A stretch of 64,000 bases of DNA, from contig NC_066313.1 in NCBI RefSeq assembly GCF_022539315.1, forward strand, positions 9,117,764 through 9,181,763, written 5' to 3'. A program made the translations under genes and the position numbers. Position 1 is the stretch's first letter; every line of letters begins with the position of its first letter. The notes beneath the pieces were generated by a model. That model did not search any database, was not told the origin of the DNA, and saw nothing but the letters and a program-made list of their open reading frames with translations. Below, piece by piece: positions 25,931 through 39,600 of this stretch. The stretch is from Serinus canaria (taxonomy: Eukaryota; Chordata; Aves; Passeriformes; Fringillidae).

Positions 25931-28900
25931 CAACAGACACAGACCCTGTATGCTTCATGCAGGTACACATGCATTTTTAAATATTGCATACAAATGCAAG
26001 CAGTATTACATCTACTGGCAGAAATGTGTCTACTAAAGCCATCCACCAGTAGACCTTCAGGAAAGTTAGATGATGAATTGCAAGCAGCTGCACCTGTGCT
26101 GCACAGTCAGGATTTTATAATAAGCCTGCAGGTAATGTTTTTCTGTATAATTTTCTTATTCAGCTGAAAAAAATAAGGTCTTTCTTGGGAAAACCTCAAG
26201 AATATATCCCACAGGGAATTGGAAGAGATTTGGGCATCTAAAGTTATCAATTAGATGCCTGATTTATATCCTCAAAAACTATCCCTAGCCTTTATAACAC
26301 TGCACAGCCATGCCACCCAAACTTTCCAGCAGAATAATCCCCTACATAGCTTGGTATGAGGCAGCAGCCTCACATCACACCTTCACCATCTGGCCTGATG
26401 GTCAGGACATGTACAGGTGCTCAAACAGAAATTCTGTAAATATAAAATCTGACAGACGTCAGAGCAGCTCCAACAAAAGGTGGTGAGTGTGAAGCCTCAG
26501 CCTAGCCCACAAAGTGCTAATTAGGGCACTCCCTTGGGAGGTTTCAGTTCAAATCCTCTCAGATAAAGGATGCTGAACAGCGTCCTGAGTGTCCTTATCA
26601 GCCAGAGACCACACAAAAAGAGCACCCACACCAGTGTTTCACAATATAGTCCTAATTCCTCACTGGTGTTAGAAAGGAGAGGCTTTCACCCAGCCTCTGT
26701 GGGATATTTCAAGTGTGCAAGGGGAAGAAAAGGCTGTGCATTGACTATGTCCTATCCAAGAACAGTATTTCCATTTAATTCTGAAGGTGACAGACTCACT
26801 ATCCTGCAAAGCTCTTCATGAACAATATATGAAGTCTATATTCTGCACTGCTTTGATATTCTGTGAGACTCTTTCACATTTAGCTATGATAACACTCTAA
26901 TTCTCTTTTAATAGCTGATTTTTCCACCAAATATGTTTCAGTTGTTCATTTGGCCATATTTCAGGCAAACTAAATATATCTAGAGGGTCATCAAAGTATC
27001 ACAGTATTTCAGACTATTTAAACACTTTGAAATGTACATTACAAAATAATTGTTCAGGGCCATATTGACACTAAAATTATGTGAAGAGAGAGCTTTTATT
27101 TTCTGTGTGGTATTTATGTGGAAAAGTTATGTGTCAGGCAGAAAATGAAGAGCAAATGAAACGTATTAAGACATTGACAATCCCAGGGGCTCTTTTGGCA
27201 AGCCAATTTGTGCAGCCCCAAGCAGGCCCCAAATGTTCTCTCTCCATGGTCTGCAGTAGGTGTTGCTCCATGACAAACCCTGCAGTCATCTTTCCTGGGT
27301 GAGAATCTGATGGACAGAGGAAACCTGAAAGTGCCCTTCATGTCTACTTTTGTTTAGAAGCAAACAATAATTTTTTCCAACTGCTAATTCTGCCTGTTTG
27401 TCAGAGAGAAAAGATCTGACCCAGCCTTTCTCCTGGATGTGCTGCACTGGGGTGTTTCCTTTCATCATTCAGTTACTATTTCCACCTTGGTTTATGTGCC
27501 TATTTGCACATGTGGCTGTGCAGTCTCACCAAAACAGAGACTAGGGACAGAAAGCCATTTTCTCCACCAGCTACAGGGGAAACTTGCTCTGCAAGCAGCA
27601 TCCAGAGCAATCCATTAGTCATTGAGGTACACCTGCAACCCAATTAAGGGTACAATGTTCTGTGTTCCAGGAGGTTTCTGTGCTATTATACTTGCTTTAC
27701 ATTTTAGTGACAAAGCTGGCTTCCCTATTAATCCTAAATGCTATAAGTCTATTTTTCAACTGGGAAACTGTTAAATGGTTTTAAGTAACGCTTTGCTCAG
27801 GTTCTAAAGGTCCTGCCTGTGGTTTTAGACTTTAAATTCTTTGGCTGGTAAAATAAAGCAGACATGCAAGTCACAGAGGTAGCTATGAAAATTCACTGCT
27901 GAGTTAAGTGCTAAATAGTCACAGAAAAAACACAGCACTTGAGCTCCTCTTTCTGAAAGTCACCCTGAAGAGAAATTCTGTTATTCTGTTTAATGGTTTC
28001 ACACGAGTGCAACATCCCACCACACACCAGTGCCCCTGCCTATTTCTTAAGTGAAACCCCCCTGACAAAATACCTTTGGGTGCCAGGAACTGCTCTGTCC
28101 TCTTTGTCACTGCCACAGCCACCTCTGTCTTGCCCAGTGGCTGAAATGGCTGAGTCCCCTTCCAGAAGGGATGGCCAGCACTGCCACTGGCAGAGCAGCT
28201 CTCCACAGGTGCCCTGACAGGAGGGATGCCTCTTCCAGGCAGCCAAGCAGAGCTGCTCCATGGTTGGGATGCTGAAGAAGGTGCCCATTGGAACATACCA
28301 GACTGTCAAGCAGCAGAGTGTGCTTGCTTTGCAAATCAGCAAGAGACTTTGCAGACATTGAGGTCTGAGTTTACAACAGGAAGTAACTCTCTCATTTAAA
28401 CTTTTTCTCCTCAAAGACATCTGTGGATATGATAACACCAATCCCACCTAACTCCTGCCACACCACTGCATTTTGCCTGTGTGAACTCAGTCAACTATCA
28501 TGCACTTGATGTGTCAGGCACACCAGTTACCACCAGCCTCACCTTTCAGAGGCCTCCTCCAGCAAACAGCAGCATGAGGAATCTGCAGGGCAGCCATGCC
28601 AGAGGAATGGACTTATGGTGTGTGATAAGCCAAGGGCATGGTTTGACTCTGACATGGCCATTCACTGCACTTCTATTCATCAAGATGTATAAGGGAAAAT
28701 TCCTGTTGCCAGGAAGTCAACAAAAGTTATATCAGATGCAAAACACCAGAAGAAATACATTGCATATTTCCAGAATTTTAAAATGTCTGGATATTATAAT
28801 TTTTCCACTTTCATGTCACTCCTTATCTTTGCAGTCAGACTAAAGAGGAGTATTTTGCTGACAAAATGGTTTCAAAGACTGTGGTAATAGCCTGAGCTCT

Positions 28901-29795
28901 TCTCTCCTTCTCTTCCAGGTGGTTGCTTCAGTTTCATGTGGTGCACTGTGCTGCTGTTGTATTTGTCTAGCAGGGCAGCTTCAAATGCTTAATGCTTTCA
29001 GTGTGTTAGTCAATTCTTTCTTTGTTTCACTACACACATAGATACAATGCCAGGGAAATGGAAATTTAAACTAGTCATAGGATTTCTGAAAAATAGATGA
29101 CATGAAAGTCACTTGCAGCAGTAAATCATGTCCTGACATCTTAATGTCTTGCAGTAATGAGAAAATTCAAAGTTATTTCTAGTGACAATTGATCATACCA
29201 CTACAGTCTTCATGAGAAACATTAGATAAAATGGAAAAGTGTCATGTCCATCTGTTGAGAAAATACTTCTAAAGCAAGTGTGGAAGAAGTCACCCTAAAT
29301 CAATTGATTGAACATTTTAATGAGATAAAATCAGGTCAGATTTGATCATAAAATTGCACTTTTTATGATACTTGGACTTCTGAAAACATTTAGCTTAAAA
29401 CCAAAACCATCCAGTTTATTTCCCTCCTTTACTTGCAAACAGATTTGTTCTCTTTGGGTGTGGCAACATGAAAGAAAAGTAGTGCAAAAGGCAGCCACAA
29501 ACCAAGGAAAACTTCACACTGCAGAGTGCTCTGCTGCTGAAGACAAAAGAAAGGTGTCATGAACAAAGAAAGAAATCAGCCTGAATAATAACCTGAATTA
29601 TTTTCAGGATATGCTTTTCCTGCAGCTTACACTTTCCATCCGAGAGCTCGATGGTGTCTTTAACTGTGTTGGTAACATCTTTCATGAAAGTATGATTTTC
29701 AGACTCACACTGCTCTTTCCTTAGGCACATCAACTGAGGAAGATGAACAGCACAAAAAGAGGTGGAACTGTAGCAGAATCTGAAGGCAGGGTGTC

Positions 29796-30061
29796 GGGAG
29801 GCTGGAGCCAGGCTCTGCTCGGTGGTGCCAAGCAATGGGCAGGAACTGATGCCCAGGAAGTTCCTCCAGAATATGAGGAAGAACTTCTTCACTGTGCAGT
29901 GACCAAACACTGGAACAGGCTGTCCAGAAAGGGTGTGGAGTCTCCCTCACTGGAAATATTCAAGAACCATTGGTCACCATCCTGTGCAGCGAGGTCTAGG
30001 ATGATCCTGCCCGAGCAGGGAATTTGGGCAGCGTTCCCTTCCAGCCTTCCCCATTCTGTGA
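29796..30061 (+). mobile_element. CR1 LINE 3' end, sense orientation
   Basis: The block GGAGGCTGGAGCCAGGCTCT, then GGAAGTTCCTCCAGAATATG, AGGAAGAACTTCTTCACTGT, AACACTGGAACAGGCTGTCC, GAGTCTCCCTCACTGGAAAT and the terminal CCCATTCTGTGA is the 3' end of an avian CR1 read in its own direction. It includes the last ORF2 codons and 3' UTR. It is the only sense-oriented CR1 that I found. The unbroken frame through it at 29743-30078 is a remnant of CR1 coding sequence and not a host gene. Confidence 0.92.
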
Positions 30062-32581
30062 CAGCGAGGGGTCAGTGAGTGTTGGACTTTATCTGTGGGG
30101 CAGAGGGGGACAAGACACAACCACGGGGCTCAGGCAGTGTGTCTGTGCTCTCTGGTTGGAGCCACAGCAAAGCAAACCCCACTTTTGCTTTGCAGGTACC
30201 CCAAACTGCAAAGGAGAGTCACAAGAGGCAGCGCCACCGCCAGCCACCTCACCCCAGCCACCGTCCACTGACAAGCACTCCTGTGCTCTTGCCAAGGCTT
30301 TAGTTTCTGCTCCTCCTGGCTGCTCTCATCCTGGCATTCCCCTTGCAGTGCTACAGCAGGGAGAGAGACTAATGAAAGGTTTCATGGGGGATTGAATGCA
30401 TAGCTGAAATTTATTACTGTTATCATATTTTCCTATGGCAGTCACCAGACAGGGCCTGGGGCCACTGTGATATAATCTGAACAGGCATAAAGGAAAAGTT
30501 GGCCAGGGACCCCCTGTGGAAAATACAGTTTTGATTAAGAGTGTTTAATTCTTAAATCTTATTTAGAGGCAGGAGAATTAGGTTTAAATCAGAAAGTCTT
30601 CAGCATATTCAGGCAAAGTTAAAAGTGGAATTCCCACTGCAAAATTGAAATCTCATGTGACACGGATGTCAGACCTGTCAGACAAGACAGTAGAAGAGGA
30701 AAGCACATATTTACAAATATTCTGACAGGAAAAAAATATTTTTGTGAAACAGATAGTTAAAGAGCAAACTTGAAGACCTGTACTAATTTATTTTTTCTGT
30801 AGAACTCAATGCAAAATCTTAAACCCCTTGATTCCATACATCATATTGAACAACACTAAATTGAAACTTTCATTGCTTCCCTAAATTTTGTTAGCAGTCA
30901 CTACATGTATCTGGGCTTTGTTCTTCACAATCTATGATCTTGCTTTCACTGAAACTACAGGAAAAGGAAGTTCCAAACTCATGCTTTGTGGCATTCACTT
31001 TGTTAAGTAAAAAAATGTCTTTGCCATAAGAAATTTATCACTATTATGTCTTCACCAGGAGAAAATACATTATAGTGGGAAAGCCTTTCATCTAGAGCCA
31101 CCCTGAAACTGTGATATTTGCATCACAATCTTGAACCACAGCCTAGTTTCTGTAAACATTGTGACTAACTCTGTCAGGCATCAATTCTAAAGCAGTTCAT
31201 GAGATGCTTGGGAGTTTCTGTGTGTATTTGTGGGCAGAGCCACCTAAATCCCAGTGAGCCTCCTCTTTACTGGGCTTTGGAGGGTGACACACCCCACCAG
31301 ACAGAGCAGCTATGGTTTGAGAACAAAGAAGCCAGGCTGCTGCTGTGGGCTCTGTGCATCAGAAATGCTCAGCAAGGGCATTTGGTTGTGCTTGGATGGC
31401 TAGACCATGCTGAAATCCATCCCATCGTTTCCATCCCCTCTACAGCCAGCCTGTCTGCCCTTCTGATTGCAGACCTTACAGCAGCTCTTCCATCTGGTAA
31501 TCCACAAAACCAGAGTATGGTTTGTCAGGCCCAGATTCACTGGAGCAATTTTCACTCTTGGGGATCTTCCCACTCAAACCATCAGAGCTATTCTGGTGAC
31601 TGAAGGTCACACTCAGAGATTGAGGCAACTGAATTCTTTTAATATCTGACTTTTAGAAGGCACTCAGAACACTCTGAGGTCGCTGCTAAAATAATGTCTG
31701 CAAGGGACCTATTGCATGTAGGAGGGATTAACAGAAACAGTGGAGGAAATAAACACACAGAAGGGAAAACAAAAGTGAGTTTTTCCTAAGGCACAACTAG
31801 AACTACACAAAGGCAGCGCCCTGAACTTGCCTCCTTGTTAACTGAGTGCATTCTAAGTGATATAATTGGCTGGCTGCAAGTCAGAAAAGAGTAGATGGTA
31901 GCTGCCAAGGTTTGTTGTTTTAATGGAAAAGCACTGCAAAGAGATTTCAAATGGTGGCACGCTGCTCAGTCTCCTTTTGTACAGAGTTGCTTTGTGAACA
32001 TCTTGCAAACGATAGCACCACATTTCCTCTTTGATTCAGAGCACTGGGAGGAATGCCAGGCTAGCCCAAACTGATTTGGGTACCTACATCACTTTCAGCA
32101 GATGTCTTCAGAGTGTAGATGCTGTTAAGATGCCTATAAAGAATGGGATGTGATGGGAATACACATTAGTGAAGAGGAAAATGGCCCCTTCCATACACAT
32201 ACACATAAAACTACATAAAAAATAATTGTCCAAAGGACTTTGCTAGGGTTGCTAACTGTATAAACTAACAGCCTTCCTTATTAAATTGAGTTCAGCGTTC
32301 CCTTCCAAGCATCATTTGCTCTGTCTCTTCTCTCCCCTTGGAATCTTACAAAAGCTGGAGCTGGTTCCTGCAACCCCACACTCCATAAGTCCTTTCTTCT
32401 GGTGCTTCTCCTGCTCTTTGGCTTCCTCCTCCCACTTCTGTTCCCACTCTTGGACATCTCAAACCCAGTTTCCCTCAGTAGTTCCTTCTTTTGGAAAATC
32501 CAGCTCTCTGTCTTTCCTCAGAAACCTGTTTGGCTTGTCCCAGCTGAGGCAGCCAGCACCTGCATCACCTCAGGAAGAACA

Positions 32582-32648
32582 AGTGGGTGGCACTGGTCCT
32601 TCTGTCCCTGCCAGACTCTGTGGAACAGAAGGACCAGTCCCACCCACT
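32582..32648. repeat. Near-perfect 24-bp inverted repeat (hairpin)
   Basis: The left arm at 32582-32605 begins AGTGGGTGGCACTGG and ends TCCTTCTGT. The right arm at 32625-32648 begins ACAGAAGGACCAGT and ends CCCACCCACT. They pair at 23 of 24 positions around a 19-nt loop (32606-32624). Size and stem length are similar to a short pre-miRNA, but lower-stem pairing beyond the arms is absent. It could also be a palindromic duplication or the core of a small inverted-repeat element. Confidence 0.9.
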
Positions 32649-34741
32649 AACATTAGCTGGACATTTAACTTTTTGATGTTGTCTTGAGGGACTTAAGAGA
32701 AGACCAGGTTTGTCTCTACTGTGCGTAATATTTTCAAAATTTTAGAAGATGCATGCTACAAACCTCTCTGGAGAAAGTTGGGATGTTTTTTGAGGAGGTT
32801 GAGAAAAGCAGCATTGATGACAAAATGTCACCCTTACTGTCACATGCATAGCAGCACTCACACTGTTGGAGGCAAAGGTGATGAGATTTCAGGTTTTTTT
32901 GCAGTGCAGAGAAACCCCATTTTTTCTGTGCCCTCTTTTCTTGAAATAGCACAACACTTTTGCTGTACTCCCATCACCCATCACCACCTGCACTGTGCTA
33001 TGAACTCCCAGCACAGATCACTGTCACCTGTGCTGCAGGATCAAGTGCCTTGGCTGGAAAAGCAGCTGTCACTCAGGCAAACCCTGGAACTGCTGAGAGG
33101 AACTGTGAGGAGCCAGGAGCTGTTAAATCTAGCTGTAGTTATTCCTCACCTCCAAAAGAGTGTGGCAGTTCTTTCCAGGAGACTCCATGAGGAAGATCTG
33201 CAGTGGGAAAGAAGCTCTCCTTCCCCCCATCCTTATTAAGACCTTGGTACCTCTCAGGGATAAGCAAGGCTGCTGGAAGTCTCCTGGTGAGGGAGCAGGA
33301 CTGGCTCTGTAGATGTCTCCTTCTCAGTTACTTGACAGGTTGAAATTTCCCTAAGGAATCCAAGAAAAATAAGTTGAAATGAAGTGCTGCAAATGTGAAA
33401 CAGCGTGGATTTTTCTCAGGTAAAGACAGGGCATTTTGTATAGCCAAGGGGCTTTCTTCCTCCCAGATTCCAAAGGTCTCCTGTGCACAAAAGCAGTAGC
33501 AAACTGCTGAAAGAAAGGTTACATGCATTTAGAATCTAGGCTTAGGGAACATTGCTATATTCCTGGCTCCCACTAAGATTCTAAATATACTAATCTTTGT
33601 GTGTGAGTTTTACATATGTTCTTGTTAAAAGAAAGGTCACACTGTGAGCTTGTTGTATTTTTACATTTCTGGATGTAGTGGATTCCAGAGATGTAAATTT
33701 TCCCTTCAAAATACTACCAACTATCACAATTTTTTGCCTGAGGAAGCAGCATCTTTGGCTGTTTCCAGCTGATAGCTACAGATCAGTGCTGTTTGAGCAT
33801 TGTTTGATCTACTGAGATGGCTCTAAGTGAGCAGAGTTGATGGTTTTGTGGAGTTCTAGTTGTCTGCTCCAGCTGAAAGCTAGTTGTCTGCTTCACTGGA
33901 GATATAAGCTGAAACAGCTGATCAAGACTGAGATCTTATTTGAATAGTTAAACACTGGCTTCATCTGAGCATTAACTAATTTGCATGGCAAGATTCCAAT
34001 TTACCATCTATCACTTAAATGACAGCTTGTGAAACAGTAGTTCAGTGTACTTCACTTGCAGTGTTAGATTTCTATTCAAATCAGGAGAGGAAGCATATGT
34101 GGAGTGTGTGTGTTGGGGCAGTCATTGTAAAACACACACACAATGCATACTTAACACCAAAAGCTTCAGATACAAAATGCAGAATATAAATACAGAAATT
34201 ATCCTGTTCCATTAAAAAAAAAAGAAAAACAACAAACAGCACAACAAACAACTAACTGTTTGAATTTAACAGAAAAAAATATAATATGCTAAAACCTTCT
34301 CTTAGTCCACAGGAATAGAGGCATGTGGAAAATATAAATTTGTTTCCATGAGCATAATAACAGCATTCCACTGACTTGTTCCTTGGAAAATACAAACATG
34401 CCACATGCAAACACACAAAAAAAGAGATCTACCCATTTTCAGGGAATGCAAAAAGCCCTGTGTTTTTTCCTTGGTTTGAGTACTAAAGCACCCAGTTACA
34501 GAAGAAGTTAATAGGGGTAGTCCAAAATCTGCTGTCATCCATTGTCACACTGCTGTCACTCAGGTGCATTGGGCACAGAAACTGGATGAGATCTCCTACC
34601 TGAAAACATTTTTTCTTGGGGAGTACATGTATCCATTACAAAACCAGCATGCTTTAAGTCTGTAAATTGAAAGCAAAATAGGAGCAATTTTGGGGAACGG
34701 GAGCAGCGGTGACCAAAGCACTGTTGCATTCAGACTTTTAT

Positions 34742-34823
34742 TGCAGAGCCAGACACCCCTCTGAGGTTTCTCAGAGCCTTGTTACTGCAGAGCCTGGACA
34801 CCCTCAGAGGCCCCCTCAAAGCC
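34742..34823. repeat. Degenerate tandem duplication, about 44-bp period
   Basis: TGCAGAGCCAGACACCCCTC followed by TCAGAGCC is echoed by TGCAGAGCCTGGACACCCTC followed by TCAAAGCC. Confidence 0.6.
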
Positions 34824-36295
34824 AGGAGGGTAACACAGCCTGCCATCTGTCTCTAGAAATTTGGAAAAAGGTTCATTTTGATTCCAGGGAGGTTTAAATT
34901 TGTTGGTTTTTTGCTGGAGGGAAAATCTAAATATATTTCTATGCTATTCTGTATCAGGGTTAAGCAATATAGACAAAATTCTGTCTGAAACAAACTTGTT
35001 TTCTCACCACTATCCCAAGTGCTTCTGCTGCCTTGCAGGTCGCATGGCTCCCACGAAGTACCTGAATTTTGGGCTATAAAGACATCCATGGCAAGATTCT
35101 CCCTGTATTTCAGACACTGTAAACTCAAGGAGAAACCTGCAGAAAATAATTGTGTCCCAGCAGTGTGGAGGTAAGCCAAGCGTGGCGGTCAGTGGGAGGC
35201 TGGTGCAGAGCAGCACAAATACAACTGTTCTGCACCACTTGGCCCTGAGGACAGGGAATTGCTGGTCCTGGATGCCATTCCCAGTGCTGATGTGCCCAGT
35301 ACAGATGCTCAGTACAAGGCACTTTTACACCAAGGTAGCATATCCCCTCCTTTGTATGCAACTCACAAGCATGAGACTCCCAAGAACCTTTTCCATGTAG
35401 AAATAAATGCAGCCTTTCCCTACACCAGATCCCAAGCATTACAGCAATACTTCTTTGGTTACCTTTGCAGAGGTGATTCTACATCACCAGCAGATGCTCA
35501 GAATCCTGCAGGAAGTGGAAACAAACCCACTTTTTTCTTGAAGCCAAAAAAGGTTGAAAAACTCTTGCTCAGATTTCCATGTAAGAAACCAGAGAGGTCC
35601 TGCTCTGAGAATTTTTGCCATATTCTGTGTGGGATCTGTGCTCATGGGGGAGCTTCCCCTCAGACTCACTCTTGACCTGAGCACAGCAAGCCAGCTGTCC
35701 TTGCCCCAGGATGATGGGTTAGCCAGGCCAGGACAAACCATCTTCTCCTGCCCTACAATCCTTGGAGATGCTGGAGAGAATTCCTCTTGTTGCTGCTTCT
35801 GGTCTCTTTGGCCCAATGTCCAGGGCTGCCAAAACCCCTGTGCCATTGCCTTCCTCAGGCTCTCAGGTGCCTGCAGGAACTACAGGCTAGTGGGACTCCT
35901 TCCTCTGGTGTTCAGCTCCCTCAGGGATCTAGTTTTTTAGTTCTCAATTGTGTTTTTCTTTTGAATAGTACCAGGCATAAATAACAGATGATGGGTGCAA
36001 GCGATGCCTTTAATTTCATGGGTCTAAATGCCAGTGACGTACACTGGTGGAATGAGGCTGTTTGTATTCCATATGGGAGAATTCCAGGAACTTGTTGCCA
36101 TGTTTATACATGCTGTGGTGCCACTGATCTTTTCAAGGAGGTGGATCAAAAAGCCTTTTAGCTGCTTTCATCAAAAACTTAAATACACGATCTTAAAAAA
36201 CTTTTGCACGAAATCTTAACCTTGAATTATGGATGCAAGTAACAATTGAAGTTATGTTTTGCCAAAAAACACAGGACTATCAACTTTTTCCCATT

Positions 36296-36508
36296 TCATA
36301 GAATCATAGAAGGGTTTGGGTAGAAAGGGACCTTAAAGACCATCTAGTTTCAATTCCCCTGCCATGGTGAAGGCACCTTCCACCAGACCAGGTTGCTCAG
36401 AGCCCCATCCAACCTGGCCTTGAACACTTCCAGAATGGGGCATCCACAGCTCCTATGGGCAACCTCCTCCTGTGACTCCCAGTAGACAATTTGCTCCTAA
36501 TATTAAAT
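36296..36508 (-). mobile_element. CR1 LINE 3' fragment, antisense, about 210 bp
   Basis: CATAGAATCATAGAAGGG, then AAAGGGACCTTAAAGACCAT, CCAGACCAGGTTGCTCAGAG, CCCATCCAACCTGGCCTTGA and GGGGCATCCACAGCTCCTAT form the reverse complement of a CR1 3' end. The 5' truncation falls near TCCTAATATTAAAT. Confidence 0.95.
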
Positions 36509-36651
36509 ATTTAATACTCAAAATACTGAATTTGGCTTTTTTTTTTTTTGATGTGTGAATCCTCCTCACCCCATTCACTCAGGTAGATCATTATGAGGAG
36601 CTGTGCAAGTGTCCTGTGCCAGAACTACTGCAGAAGGAAAATTCTGCCCTC

Positions 36652-36670
36652 TGTGTGTGTGTGTGTTTGT
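36652..36670. repeat. Short TG dinucleotide repeat
   Basis: Seven TG units followed by one interrupted unit. Confidence 0.9.
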
Positions 36671-39600
36671 GCTGGAATGTGTCTGGTTCCAGTAAGACAT
36701 ATATTAAAAAAAATTAAAAACATGTGGGAGAAAAATCAGTTCTTGAAATCTGTGGTCACATTTCAATATTTTCATTCTTGTGAGACACATTTGGAAGAGG
36801 AAATTAAGAAACCAAAACCAAACACACACAGATGAGGGAAGAATGAGCTTAGATGTAAACATATGACCCTCAAAGAGCAGATGGAAAAAAACACAGCAGC
36901 CCTGTATTTGCCTCTGAATTTAACCATCACTTATGATTAAACAGGTAATCACAAAACCACACAAAAAGTGTGCCCTGTTGACACGCTCTGAACGCCAGGA
37001 AGGCACTGGAGTTCTGGGGGCTGTTTGCTTACAAAGAGGAACTGCTGGATCTCCCTTCTTCTCCCAGAGGAGATGGGCATCTTGCCAGTGTTTTAGTTTC
37101 AAGTGCCATTGTTCACCTAGGGCTTTAGCAAAAAAGCTTTTGCTTATTTATTACTAATCCTAGCCTAAGTAATGATCTGTTTAAATCCTTTTAGAGTTTA
37201 AAACAGATTTATCAGACTATGACACCAAACATAATGTTCCCCCAAACCTCTGGCTTTTATTTTTTCATTTAATAAGTAATTCTATAATTCACACATCCAA
37301 GCATTGCTTTATTGGTTCTTGAAACCTGCTTCAAGGAGCATTATTTTGTCAAAATATTAATTTTACTCAGGTTGTGAGGGCTCTTTTCGACATGTTTTTG
37401 TTAGTTATGATCTTGACAGCAGAGCAACAGAGAGCCACAATTTCTGTTGCATATTTTATCTGTGAATCTTTGTAAAATGCTGGTGTATTCATATATTATG
37501 TTATTCAGACATCTATTAGATAGAACACATGTTTTTGATAAGTAATATAGTATTTTTAGCTATATAATATTCTTTTATCTCAATGATTTGGTATAAATCC
37601 ATGGTATAACCTTGACCAAAGCCAGTTTGAGGGACCTAGAGTAACCTGATCCCATTGTTGGTAAATGATGCTGGGACTATCAGCTGGCTACTTCTGAAAC
37701 TCTGGCAGCCTTCTACAGAGTGCTGCCAGTCTGTAATCTACCCTGTGAAACAATTCACCTGCCTTTTCACTAGTCTGGTGTCACTAGAAAACACTTGCCC
37801 AGCAGTTTGAAATGCACACATCTGGAAAGTTTGGGCTTTTCAGAAGGGCTGGAATAAGGCAATTGATGTAACAACAAATACCAGCAACAAATCCATCCAG
37901 TCTTCAACTTCAGCAGTGCAGCTCTCAAGAAAAGAAATGGTCAAAAAATCCCATTACCTACTTATATAAAATATTTTAGCAGATTATTTAAATACCTCAT
38001 GGAAATGAAGATTTGCTTGTGAAATCTCTGTGCTCGCAGTCAGCAGTGCCAGAGGACAAGAGCACCCCAGAAACTGTCAATGCAACTTTGTAGATCCAGT
38101 CTACACAGAAACCATTTTCTCATGCTGGAAAAGGGAAAATGAGAACACAGCATCTCTATACTGCAATTGATTTTGTTTATCTTTGTACCAGAGGCTTACC
38201 TTTCACATCCAAGCAGCAAATATCAGGAGATGAAACATTTCCATAACTTACACCAATTGGCACAAACCCCACAGGATCTGGAAGGGGAGGCAGTGGGAGT
38301 GAAGAAAGATCTGGCACATGGGACAAAGAGAAGGAGATCCTTGTTTCCAACACCCTGATATCCTCTCAGTCCCCCTAAAACCAGGAGACTAAACCATACT
38401 GGTAAGGTATATTATCTTAGCAAAAACTCACTTCCTTTTCAATTACATTTAATTTCCACTTCATCTCTCCCCTATATTTATTCCACAAACAAGCCATTGT
38501 GTTATTAATGATTCTGAGTTCCCCAAATCCATATGTTTTATGGATTTTATGTCAAAGTGGACTCATAATACTTTAATGAGGAAAAAGAATACTATTTTAC
38601 TGTACTCACATCTTACACTACCCAGCCAATAGGGCTGTAAGCAATTTTAAATCTTTCTGGAACAGCACCATGGAGATTACAAAAAAAAAAATAGACATTA
38701 CCAGCATGCTCTGCCCCCCACCCCACAAAAAAGACCCATGTTTTCCAGCAAGACATTTTAAGAACTTGTATGATTTTAGCAAGTTCCTAAATCCTCTCCT
38801 ATGGTTGTACACCCACATACAAGGTTTTGTAGCAAGCAGAAATGAGGGAGATGATAAAACAGGGCTATCAGTCACATTAGCAGTCAAGCAACTTTGATTC
38901 TCCTCATTTTTTTCTGAAGAAAAATCCAGTTTCTCTGTGCATGCTCAGAGATTTAGCTATTCATGTATTAGAATGACATATTTAAAGTAGTGAATTTCAC
39001 ATTAGCAATGCAGATGGAGGAACGAATAATCTTGGAAAATTAGGTGGTGGGAAGGCTGGTGTTGGAGAGTAGGATGAGAGTTGGAAATCTTAGATAAATC
39101 AGAGAAGGTTAGTAGAGGGCAGGCAGAATGGTAAAAGAAAAAGCATAGAGTTAGAAAAAGAAGGAAAAACTGCCATAGAAGAGAAGACTGGAAGACATTA
39201 TAAAGAATCTGGGCGAAAGCTGAAGTAACAGATAGAGATTGGCAGCTGGCAGAAACATTAAAATGTTCTGAAAGCAGCATTTCAATGACACTAATTAATA
39301 AGAAATGTGTTCTTATGGACAAAGTTGATGCCATTTTCTCACAGAGTAGCTTACTGGGGCTCTGGCCCCCAGCCCTCCAGTTTTGCCAATCACTTTCTGG
39401 TAGATTAAGATACCAAAATGCCTCCTTGCAGCATTCAGGTTAAGCTCTATTGTACATGCACAGAAAAGTGCTGCAATGGCTGCTTGGGAGATAAGGAATT
39501 TGTATAAAGGAAAGGGTAAGACTGGGGAGGGGGAGAGAAGGGATAAGGAAAAAAATCTCAGGAATAAAAAAAAAGCCAAAGACATTCAAGAGACATCAGT

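Larger units (their letters stand above)
14101..29795. other. Gene-free sequence, presumed ROBO2-ROBO1 gene desert
   Basis: No coding exon or RNA gene is recognised. The stretch includes a regulatory-looking block at 15100-15290, hairpins at 16009-16048 and 19238-19261, an A-rich tract at 17238-17280 and homopolymers at 20773-20788 and 24876-24891. A 15-bp duplication lies at 24590-24619 and an A/C tract at 25877-25930. The minus-strand frames of 125-135 codons at 27919-28447 overlap one another in different frames and have no recognisable motif. Confidence 0.55.
30062..36295. other. Gene-free sequence with a strong hairpin and GC-richer blocks
   Basis: No recognisable gene. It holds the 24-bp inverted repeat at 32582-32648, a degenerate duplication at 34742-34823 and an A-rich tract near 34214-34230. 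Blocks at about 32300-33240 and 34700-35950 have higher GC and many overlapping short frames. The longest, 172 codons at 32721-33239 on the plus strand, has no known domain. Confidence 0.55.

Noticed and set aside
27919..28447. Overlapping 125- and 135-codon minus-strand frames
   Set aside because: Different frames cover the same bases, with no recognised motif or splice context. They are listed only as unexplained GC-richer sequence.
29743..30078. 111-codon plus-strand frame that looks protein-like
   Set aside because: It overlaps the sense CR1 3' end and is LINE-derived.
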